Of a stretch of 64,000 nt of DNA, positions 1 to 6,356 are shown in pieces; positions within the stretch are counted from its first letter, which is position 1, and every line of letters starts with the position of its first letter. Origin of the DNA: an uncultured Chloroflexota bacterium. Lineage in GTDB: Bacteria; Chloroflexota; Chloroflexia; Chloroflexales; Roseiflexaceae. The stretch is taken from positions 1-64,000 of the forward strand of contig CALFIC010000062.1 in assembly GCA_937876225.1 (NCBI GenBank), read 5' to 3'. Position numbers and translations under genes: made by a program. A model generated the notes under the pieces. It was given only the letters and a program-made list of their open reading frames with translations. It was not told where the DNA came from and made no database searches.

Positions 1-1
1 C

Positions 2-517
2 GATCTAAACACGGTCCAGCCCTATTTTGAGCGTTCGTGGCGCCATTTTAGTTCGCATCGCCACACGCCATCGGCGGGGGTGGTTGGCGCGCCGGCAATT
101 ACGCAGGCCGGGCGTGTGATCTATTTCGCCCACCCCGTATTCACCCAATACCACACCAACGCACCGCGCTGGGTCAAGCAATTGGTCGCTGATGCGATTA
201 CACGTTTGTTGCCCACGCCGCTGTTGCGCCATCAGGGCCCTTCGACGATTACCAGCTCGGTGATGCGCCAAACCCAGCGCACCATCGTGCATCTGTTGCA
301 CTATATTCCCGAACGGCGCGGGTTAGATTTTGATGTCATCGAAGACGTCATCCCGCTCTATAATGTCCAAATCGCCATTCGGGCTGATCGAGCAATTGGC
401 CAAATGGTTCTTGCTCCTAGCATGCAGGAACTAAAATACACACACCACGCTGGGTATTACCATGTCACCATTCCGGTGGTTGATGGGCACGCCATGGTGG
501 TGTGTAATGATGCGTAA
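2..517 (+). CDS. C-terminal part of a trimerisation-domain glycoside hydrolase-like protein (partial)
   Basis: An open frame enters from the left window edge and ends at the TAA at 515-517; about 171 residues are visible. The text resembles the C-terminal region of the beta-galactosidase-trimerisation-like glycosidases common in Chloroflexota, with a segment near GRVIYFAHPVF followed by VHLLHYIPERRG and a terminal beta-sandwich-like stretch. The catalytic domain lies outside the window, so substrate cannot be read. The gene converges on the CoA-binding gene, with a shared hairpin between them. The family call is from memory of similar sequences and is only moderately sure. Confidence 0.5.
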   Translation, partial: DLNTVQPYFERSWRHFSSHRHTPSAGVVGAPAITQAGRVIYFAHPVFTQYHTNAPRWVKQLVADAITRLLPTPLLRHQGPSTITSSVMRQTQRTIVHLLHYIPERRGLDFDVIEDVIPLYNVQIAIRADRAIGQMVLAPSMQELKYTHHAGYYHVTIPVVDGHAMVVCNDA

Positions 518-537
518 ATAGGAGTAAGTTTGTGTAA

Positions 538-569
538 ATCGCCTACGCCAATTGCTCGGCGTGGGCGAT
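538..569. terminator. Bidirectional terminator-like hairpin between convergent genes
   Basis: ATCGCC-T-ACGCC pairs with GGCGT-G-GGCGAT around an 8-base loop. It lies just after the glycosidase stop and overlaps the last codons of the convergent CoA-binding gene. Only a short T-run follows on plus (four T) and almost none on minus, so termination strength is uncertain. Confidence 0.55.
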
Positions 570-944
570 TTTGATGCAGACGTTGCTAATTACGGTAATC
601 CCTGCGGCCTGGGCTTGGGCCTCGGCCTCAGCATGATGGATGTCGAGTTGCAACCACAATACCGTGGCACCGATGGCAAATGTGTCGACTACAATCTCTG
701 GGACGGCACTCGATTCACGGAACACATCGACGATGTCGATGGCCACCGGTACATCCCGTAGCGTGGCATAGGCTTGTTCGCCCAGCACCTGCGTTTCACG
801 CGGGTTGACAGGGATGATACGGTAGCCGTGGCGTTGTAAGTAGGCAGCTACTTGGTAGCTGGCCCGCTCTGGTTTGCTCGATAGACCGACCACGGCAATT
901 GTTTTGCTCTGTTGGAGTACTTGGGTAATTATTTCATTGCTCAT
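543..944 (-). CDS. CoA-binding domain protein (YccU-like)
   Basis: 133 residues from the ATG at 944, chosen because AGGAA lies about 10 bases upstream; the longer frame to 1007 runs back into the preceding gene. It is a single Rossmann-type CoA_binding domain: KTIAVVGLSSKPERASY near residues 13-29 is the nucleotide-binding loop, followed by GYRIIPVNP and a late VISNVCIKI segment. Small proteins of this type bind CoA or acyl-CoA; their physiological role is mostly unknown. It is the last gene of the thrC-lysC-GNAT-asd-HAD series, two bases after the HAD stop, so probably cotranscribed. Function beyond the fold is not assigned. Confidence 0.8.
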   Translation of the reverse strand: MSNEIITQVLQQSKTIAVVGLSSKPERASYQVAAYLQRHGYRIIPVNPRETQVLGEQAYATLRDVPVAIDIVDVFRESSAVPEIVVDTFAIGATVLWLQLDIHHAEAEAQAQAAGITVISNVCIKIAHAEQLA

Positions 945-946
945 GG

Positions 947-2023
947 CTATGTTCCTACCACATGCGTGATTAGCCGATGGATAGGCGCACCTTCGCCAGT
1001 ACCACAAGCCGCTTCGTCAGGCTTGTCGGACAAGCCAAACAACAATGCCCCTTGGGCATGCCATTGCTGGGCGATTTGCCATAATTCACCGGTGATTACG
1101 ATTTCGCGCGTCAAGAGATCGAGTGCGTCCAAATTGTCGGGAGCACACCCAAAACGCGCTGCCGTCTCGGTGTATTCGATGTAGCGGAATGCTTTGAATG
1201 GCGTCATGTCGCCGGCGCGGTAGAGTTGGGCGAAATCACGCTGGAAGTCCTCGAGGGGTGATTTGAACGTCTGAATTCGGGCTTCCGTCAAGTCTACATA
1301 ATGCGAAAAATCACGCATGATGCCTTGTTCGAGCATCGATTGCAAGCCATCGGGGGTAACGATGCCACCACCGGCCATTACACAGATAAACGCCAAAAAG
1401 TCTTGGTTGTCGCCGGTGAAGCGGTGGAAGCGCGGTTGATTGAAACGGTGGTAGGTTTCGCTAAACACTGCATCATTGTAATTGTTGCCGAGTACCGTGG
1501 TGACGGCGCTTTTGAGGGCGGTGAGGCGAGCTGCATCGATGAGTTGGTGATTGCGACCACGGGCGCCAATGAAGGTTTTGTCGAGGTCAATCAGGATAGC
1601 GGTATGTTGGTCAACGATATGTTGGGCGGCAAAGGCATCGATGTTGCGCCAACGATTTGAGGTATAGACACCAGCATCATTCGATACGCCATAAAACGGA
1701 TCTTCGCTGCGTTTTTCGTCACAAATAAATGCCGCACCTTGCCAGCCTGAACGTTTGGCGATGGTCAGATAGGTGCCACCATCGCTTTGGCGGGTATCAC
1801 CAATCATCAGAAAGCGCTGGATTGGTCCGGCTTGACGTAACGATTGAGCTGCGTTCAAAATAGTCATCGCCACATTGGCATAGGCGTCATCGCCTTTGCG
1901 TGGTTGCGTATTGGGGGCAATGTCTTGTAGGCCAGGGAGGCGGGCGTCGATGGGTCGGATATTGCGGTAGGCCACAAAATCGCCCAACACATCGGCCACG
2001 GCGTGACGTCCATAGATTTGCAT
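947..2023 (-). CDS. HAD-superfamily-like protein of unknown function
   Basis: 358 residues; the ATG at 2023 is preceded by a strong AAGGAG, so the TTG three bases earlier is not used. Around residue 143 the stretch AILIDLDKTFIGARGR looks like HAD motif I (DxDxT-type), and an earlier RFLMIGDTRQSDGG near residue 70 resembles a HAD motif IV segment, so the order of the motifs is unusual. The C-terminal half is helical. It lies 15 bases after asd and two bases before the CoA-binding gene, in the threonine operon. A phosphatase role is plausible but not shown. Confidence 0.5.
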   Translation of the reverse strand: MQIYGRHAVADVLGDFVAYRNIRPIDARLPGLQDIAPNTQPRKGDDAYANVAMTILNAAQSLRQAGPIQRFLMIGDTRQSDGGTYLTIAKRSGWQGAAFICDEKRSEDPFYGVSNDAGVYTSNRWRNIDAFAAQHIVDQHTAILIDLDKTFIGARGRNHQLIDAARLTALKSAVTTVLGNNYNDAVFSETYHRFNQPRFHRFTGDNQDFLAFICVMAGGGIVTPDGLQSMLEQGIMRDFSHYVDLTEARIQTFKSPLEDFQRDFAQLYRAGDMTPFKAFRYIEYTETAARFGCAPDNLDALDLLTREIVITGELWQIAQQWHAQGALLFGLSDKPDEAACGTGEGAPIHRLITHVVGT

Positions 2024-2038
2024 CAACGACTCCTTCGG

Positions 2039-3103
2039 CTATTTGCCGGCATACCCAGCGGCGACCAAAAGTTCGGCATTCAAAATCGCTCCACCAGCGG
2101 CGCCACGAATCGTATTGTGTGACAGCACTACCATGCGCAAATCATTGACTGGGCAGCTACGAATGCGTCCAATCGACACGCTCATCCCAGCGCCCAAATC
2201 GCGGTCTCGGCGGGGTTGGGGCCGTTCAGGATGGGTATGGATGATCAGCGGCTGTGTTGGTGACGAGGGCAAATCACGCACGATTTGCGGGGCTTGCCAG
2301 CCCGCATATATCGCATTGGCATCAGCAACCGTTAATCCTCGTATCGATTTAAGCGAAATGAGCGCCGTATGACCGTCGGTCACGGGTACTCGCGTGACTT
2401 GGGCGCTCATGCGCATCGGTGCCAACGTGATTGCCGAGTTGTCATAACGACCAAGAATTTTACACGGTTCTGCTTCAATTTTTTCTTCTTCAACACCATT
2501 GGCAATGTTGGGCACAATGTTGTCGATGATATCGAGTGATGGCACCCCCGGGTAACCTGCCCCCGACACGGCTTGGAGCGTGGCGATTTGCACGATGTCG
2601 AGCCCGACGGCGTCGTAGAGGGGCTTGAGCGCCATGGCGATACCGATTACCGAACAGTTGGGGTTGGTGACCAGCGCGCCACGCCAGCCGCGTGCTTTGC
2701 GTTGGTCGTCGATGAGATTGACGTGTTCGGGATTGACTTCAGGGATGATGAGGGGCACATCGCCGGTCATGCGATACGACGATGCATTGGAGCAGACGGC
2801 GGTATGGGCGGCCCACAGTGGTTCGTAGAGCTTGGCGGCATCGGTCGGCAAGGCCGACAAGGCAATTGCCACATTATCGGCGACCACATCACTTGGTTGC
2901 ACAATCATGTTGGCGACACTGGTCGGCGGTGCGCCATCGAGTACCCAGCGCACTAGTTCGCCGTATGGGCGGCCAATGGTGCGATCAGAGCCGGTGAGGA
3001 CGGCGATTTCAAACCACGGATGGTTTTCGAGCAGTTGGATCATACGTTGGCCAACGGCACCCGTTGCCCCGAGGATGGCGACGGGAATGCGAGATGAGTT
3101 CAT
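2039..3103 (-). CDS. asd: Aspartate-semialdehyde dehydrogenase
   Basis: 354 residues. It reduces beta-aspartyl phosphate to aspartate semialdehyde with NADPH, the branch point to lysine, threonine and methionine. The N-terminal GATGAVGQ (about 11-18) is the NADP loop; NPNCSVIG (about 147-154) carries the catalytic cysteine; RVPVTDGH (about 240) supplies the substrate arginine and catalytic histidine. The pattern fits the archaeal/fungal-like ASADH branch. Its ATG overlaps the TGA of the upstream GNAT gene by four bases (ATGA), indicating translational coupling. It belongs to the thrC-lysC operon and would share its attenuator. Confidence 0.93.
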   Translation of the reverse strand: MNSSRIPVAILGATGAVGQRMIQLLENHPWFEIAVLTGSDRTIGRPYGELVRWVLDGAPPTSVANMIVQPSDVVADNVAIALSALPTDAAKLYEPLWAAHTAVCSNASSYRMTGDVPLIIPEVNPEHVNLIDDQRKARGWRGALVTNPNCSVIGIAMALKPLYDAVGLDIVQIATLQAVSGAGYPGVPSLDIIDNIVPNIANGVEEEKIEAEPCKILGRYDNSAITLAPMRMSAQVTRVPVTDGHTALISLKSIRGLTVADANAIYAGWQAPQIVRDLPSSPTQPLIIHTHPERPQPRRDRDLGAGMSVSIGRIRSCPVNDLRMVVLSHNTIRGAAGGAILNAELLVAAGYAGK

Positions 3104-3621
3104 ACCGACTCCTTTGTGTCGTATCGATAATACAAATGAAATGCGTCTATTTCTTGGTTATCCACCATCAACAAGGCTGGTTCTTGGGCGTATTGCACAA
3201 ACCCTGCGCGCTCATAGCCATGCAACGCACGCGTTTGCGGTGCCGTCACGCTTAATTTGAGCATCGTGAACTGCTGTGTACGGCCATGATCAATGACTGC
3301 CTGCAACAACCGTTGCGCAATCCCGCGCTGGCGATATGCCGGGAGCACATACATCCCCCACACCATCCCGCAATGGGCTATTTTGGGAGAGGCATCGCAA
3401 CGGCACCCCACCATTCCTACCAGTTCGTCAACCACCACCGCCAGCACAATGTTCTGCACTCCAGTGCTATTGCGACTGGCCATTTGCGCCCATTGGTCGT
3501 CTGACCACTGCGTTGCTTGGCTCACACTCATCGCAAACGCCAAGGGCTCTTGGGTAAGAGCCTGCATACGCAGTCGTTTCACTGCCATGGCATATGCGGG
3601 TTGAATGCGCCGTATCTGCAT
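3100..3621 (-). CDS. GNAT-family N-acetyltransferase
   Basis: 173 residues, one GNAT domain. The acetyl-CoA loop is visible as LPAYRQRGIAQRLL near residues 92-105 (Q/RxxGxG/A type), followed by LKLSVTAPQTRALHGYERAGF, the usual beta5-alpha4 region. The substrate is unknown. It sits between lysC (3-base gap) and asd (4-base overlap), so it is embedded in the aspartate pathway operon and very probably cotranscribed. Nothing in the sequence says whether it acts on an amino acid intermediate, a protein or an unrelated amine. Confidence 0.85.
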   Translation of the reverse strand: MQIRRIQPAYAMAVKRLRMQALTQEPLAFAMSVSQATQWSDDQWAQMASRNSTGVQNIVLAVVVDELVGMVGCRCDASPKIAHCGMVWGMYVLPAYRQRGIAQRLLQAVIDHGRTQQFTMLKLSVTAPQTRALHGYERAGFVQYAQEPALLMVDNQEIDAFHLYYRYDTKESV

Positions 3622-3624
3622 CGG

Positions 3625-5028
3625 TTATGCCAATGCCAATTCGTGGAGCGCTTTGACGGCGATATCGCCGTCACCGGCGGCGACCACGATGCTAATCGAA
3701 CATTCCGACGATCCTTGGGCAATGACCAGGATATTTACACTGGCTTCGGCAATCGCATTGAACACTTTGGCGGCGACGCCGGGACGTTCGTGGATGCCCA
3801 CACCAACCACGGTCACAATCACCACTTCGTCGCGTGATTTCACCCGGTCAATGTCGCCCCGTTCGAGTTCGTGGCGGAGGGATTGTTCGAGTTCATTAAT
3901 TACTGATGGCGTCGACTGATTGGGGATGACGAAACAGATGCTTTGCTCAGATGATGCCTGCGAAATCATCAACACATTGGCTCCCGCCTGGGCCACCGCA
4001 CTAAACGTGCGGGCAGCTACGCCTTGCACGCCAATCATGCCCCGCCCCTCGACGGTAATCAGATTCATGTTACGGATGACGGTGACGGCCCGGATGGCGT
4101 GGGTGGTGGGCTCTGAAACCCGTGTCACCAATGTGCCCACATGACTGGGATTGAAGGTATTGCGGATGCGGATGGGGATGCCTCGTTCAATCACGGGGCG
4201 GATGGTCTTGGGGTGCAGGACTTTGGCGCCGAAATATGCCAACTCGCTCATTTCGGCGTATGACAGGTGATTGAGTACTTTGGCATGCTTGACGAGACGG
4301 GGGTCGGTGGTCATTACGCCGTCGACATCGGTGTAGATGTCCACTTCATCGGCGTCTAATGCTTCCCCAAAAATAGCCCCGCTATAGTCACTGCCACCTC
4401 GGCCCAGCGTGGTAATTGCACCACTGGCGGTGGCTCCGATAAAACCAGTAATCACTGGCGTGATGCCTTGGGCGAATAGCGGCAAAATCGCCGCTTGGAT
4501 TTGGTCGCGGGTTTGGGGGTAAATCGGGGCGCCATTACCAAACTCCGCCGTCGTCAACACCACCGTGTTGGCATCGATGGCTTGGGCTGGTGTGCCTTTG
4601 GCTTGTAAGGCGGCGGTGACGAGGCGCACACTCATCCGTTCGCCAAGGCTGGCGATGGCATCGAGAGCTCGTGGCGAGGCCTCGCCGAGGACGCCGACGG
4701 CTTGGATGAGGAGTTCGTATTCGCTAATCAATGCCGTGATTTGTTGAGCAATCGCTGCACTTGCTGGTGTATCACCCGCTAATTCGTGCAAGGTAGTGAT
4801 GTGGCGGGTACGCAGGGCATCGGCACTGGCGTGGGCGTTAGCTTTGTCACCGCGGGCAGCCGCGTTGGCGCCGTTGATTAAGATATCGGTGACGCCACTC
4901 ATGGCTGATACGACGACGGCGACATTATCCCACGCTTGTTTTTGATCATGCACAATCTGACAAAGCATGCCGATGGCTGCGCTACTTCCGACCGACGTGC
5001 CGCCAAATTTCATTGCAAGTACGCTCAT
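3625..5028 (-). CDS. lysC: Aspartate kinase, monofunctional, with two ACT domains
   Basis: 467 residues. It phosphorylates aspartate, the first step to Lys, Thr and Met. The amino-acid kinase domain starts with KFGGTSVGS (8-16); LGRGGSDYSG near residue 212 and the DVDGVMTTDP segment near 238 are family hallmarks. Two ACT domains fill about residues 315-460 (ITVEGRGMIGVQGVAARTF and VTVVGVGIHERPGVAAKVF), so allosteric inhibition by Thr and/or Lys is expected. No homoserine dehydrogenase is fused, unlike ThrA. It lies 15 bases downstream of thrC and three bases before the GNAT gene, all under the Thr-rich leader. Confidence 0.95.
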   Translation of the reverse strand: MSVLAMKFGGTSVGSSAAIGMLCQIVHDQKQAWDNVAVVVSAMSGVTDILINGANAAARGDKANAHASADALRTRHITTLHELAGDTPASAAIAQQITALISEYELLIQAVGVLGEASPRALDAIASLGERMSVRLVTAALQAKGTPAQAIDANTVVLTTAEFGNGAPIYPQTRDQIQAAILPLFAQGITPVITGFIGATASGAITTLGRGGSDYSGAIFGEALDADEVDIYTDVDGVMTTDPRLVKHAKVLNHLSYAEMSELAYFGAKVLHPKTIRPVIERGIPIRIRNTFNPSHVGTLVTRVSEPTTHAIRAVTVIRNMNLITVEGRGMIGVQGVAARTFSAVAQAGANVLMISQASSEQSICFVIPNQSTPSVINELEQSLRHELERGDIDRVKSRDEVVIVTVVGVGIHERPGVAAKVFNAIAEASVNILVIAQGSSECSISIVVAAGDGDIAVKALHELALA

Positions 5029-5043
5029 ATAGTCCTCGTTATT

Positions 5044-6084
5044 TTATAATCCGAGCCATTTGACAATGGCATCGAGGTTGGCAGGAATTGGTTCGGGGGT
5101 GGCGAATTGTTCCACCGCCGTGTTGGGGTCTTTCAGGCCATGGCCAGTTACTATTGCGACATAGGTGCCATCGCGGTCGACTTGGCCGCTCTGCACCAAT
5201 TTGCGGAGCCCTGCCACGCCGGCTGCCGAGGCTGGCTCAATAAATACCGCTTCTTGGCGGGCCAAATCACGCCATGATGCCAAAATCTCGGTGTCGGTGA
5301 CTTCGCTAATAATACCTTCAGATTCATCGCGAGCAGCGACTGCTTGCGTCCAGCTAGCCGGATTACCGATGCGGATGGCAGTAGCGATGGTTTCGGGGTA
5401 GGCGATGGGTGTGCCACGCACGATGGCTGCCGAGCCGCTGGCTTCAAATCCCAGCATGCGTGGCAAGTTTTTGATTTTGCCGGCGGCATGGTATTGTTTG
5501 AAACCGTGCCAATAGGCGGTAATATTACCGGCGTTACCAACGGGGAGGCACAACCCGTCAGGCGCACGCCCTAATTCATCACAAATCTCATAGGCAGCAG
5601 TGGCTTGGCCATCGATGCGGTAGGGATTGACCGAATTGACCAGGGTCAGGGGGTGTGATTCAGAAATCTCACGCACAATCCGCAAGGCGTCATCAAAGTT
5701 GCCCTCAATTACTAGCAAACGTGCACCATACATCAATGCCTGTGCCAATTTGCCCAGCGCGATTTTGCCCGATGGGACCACCACTACCGCTTCGATGCCG
5801 GCCCGGGCGGCATAGGCTGCCGCACTGGCGGAGGTGTTGCCCGTCGAGGCGCAAATTACGCAATTGGAACCGGCTTCTACCGCTTTGGCAACGGCCATCA
5901 CCATGCCACGATCTTTAAACGAGCCGGTGGGATTCATGCTTTCAAGTTTGACATATAACTTGGCCACACCTACGGCTGCGGCCAAGCGTGGGACGTCCAA
6001 CAAGGGGGTGTGGCCTTCGCCGAGGGTCAGCATGGGTGTGTTGGCGGTGATAGGCAAAAATTCTCGGTAATCTGTGAGTAACAT
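5044..6084 (-). CDS. thrC: Threonine synthase
   Basis: 346 residues; PLP fold type II. It converts O-phosphohomoserine to threonine. [15 protein letters not shown] near residues 46-60 holds the PLP-binding lysine; [18 protein letters not shown] near residue 80 and the glycine-rich [13 protein letters not shown] near residue 180 hold the cofactor phosphate. Start ATG 6084 has AAAGG upstream and follows directly after the attenuator terminator. It is the first structural gene of the operon, so it is the gene most directly controlled by the Thr-rich leader. Length fits the short, bacterial/archaeal ThrC class. Confidence 0.94.
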   Translation of the reverse strand: MLLTDYREFLPITANTPMLTLGEGHTPLLDVPRLAAAVGVAKLYVKLESMNPTGSFKDRGMVMAVAKAVEAGSNCVICASTGNTSASAAAYAARAGIEAVVVVPSGKIALGKLAQALMYGARLLVIEGNFDDALRIVREISESHPLTLVNSVNPYRIDGQATAAYEICDELGRAPDGLCLPVGNAGNITAYWHGFKQYHAAGKIKNLPRMLGFEASGSAAIVRGTPIAYPETIATAIRIGNPASWTQAVAARDESEGIISEVTDTEILASWRDLARQEAVFIEPASAAGVAGLRKLVQSGQVDRDGTYVAIVTGHGLKDPNTAVEQFATPEPIPANLDAIVKWLGL

Positions 6085-6099
6085 ATGCGCCTTTCATAC

Positions 6100-6127
6100 A
6101 AAAACCCCCCTCCTTGTGGGAGGGGGG
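6100..6127 (-). terminator. Attenuator terminator of the thr operon
   Basis: Read on minus: a nine-pair G/C-rich stem (CCCCCCTCC against GGAGGGGGG), five-base loop CACAA, then five T. It lies 15 bases before the thrC start and after the leader peptide, so it can abort transcription before any structural gene. The six bases GUCGCC at its 5' foot are complementary to GGCGAC at the beginning of the Thr codon run, and AGUGGUG after the leader stop is complementary to CACCACU inside the leader, which gives alternative folds. Confidence 0.88.
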
Positions 6128-6164
6128 CGACACCAGGTCGACCGAAACACCACTCACCACACCT

Positions 6165-6242
6165 CTATGCCGCACCGGTAGTGGTGCGGCTGCGAGTAGT
6201 AGTAGTAGTAGTCGCCATACGGCAAATGGTTTTATTCAACAT
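6165..6242 (-). CDS. Thr-rich leader peptide of the threonine operon (thrL-like)
   Basis: 25 codons from ATG 6242 to TAG 6165. It begins MLNKTICRMA, continues with six consecutive ACT threonine codons, then RSRTTTGAA; 10 of 25 residues are Thr, with one Ile. This is the classic composition of an attenuation leader for a threonine operon, though of a sequence unrelated to the enterobacterial one as far as I can tell. There is no convincing Shine-Dalgarno; the ATG starts 7 bases after the -10 box, that is at or one base beyond the predicted transcription start, so leaderless initiation is likely. A perfect GCCGCACC/GGUGCGGC hairpin lies in its last codons. Confidence 0.85.
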   Translation of the reverse strand: MLNKTICRMATTTTTTRSRTTTGAA

Positions 6243-6249
6243 GGTGCTA

Positions 6250-6278
6250 ATAATACGTCCTCTTTTGCGCACTGTCAA
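6250..6278 (-). promoter_or_regulatory. Promoter of the thr leader and operon
   Basis: Minus strand TTGACA (6278-6273), 17-base spacer, TATTAT (6255-6250). Near-perfect sigma70-type promoter. The -35 box overlaps that of the divergent dinG promoter. Confidence 0.88.
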
Positions 6279-6300
6279 ATAGATAGAGATTGGGTATAAT
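6272..6300 (+). promoter_or_regulatory. Probable promoter of the dinG-like gene
   Basis: CTGTCA (6272-6277, four of six matches to the -35 consensus), 17-base spacer, consensus TATAAT (6295-6300). The -35 boxes of this promoter and of the thr promoter occupy almost the same bases on opposite strands, so the two polymerases should exclude each other. Confidence 0.65.
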
Positions 6301-6356
6301 ACCATAATGGAATAGGGCGCTATCCGTTTGTTGAATGAGTAGGTTAGGAAAATAGT

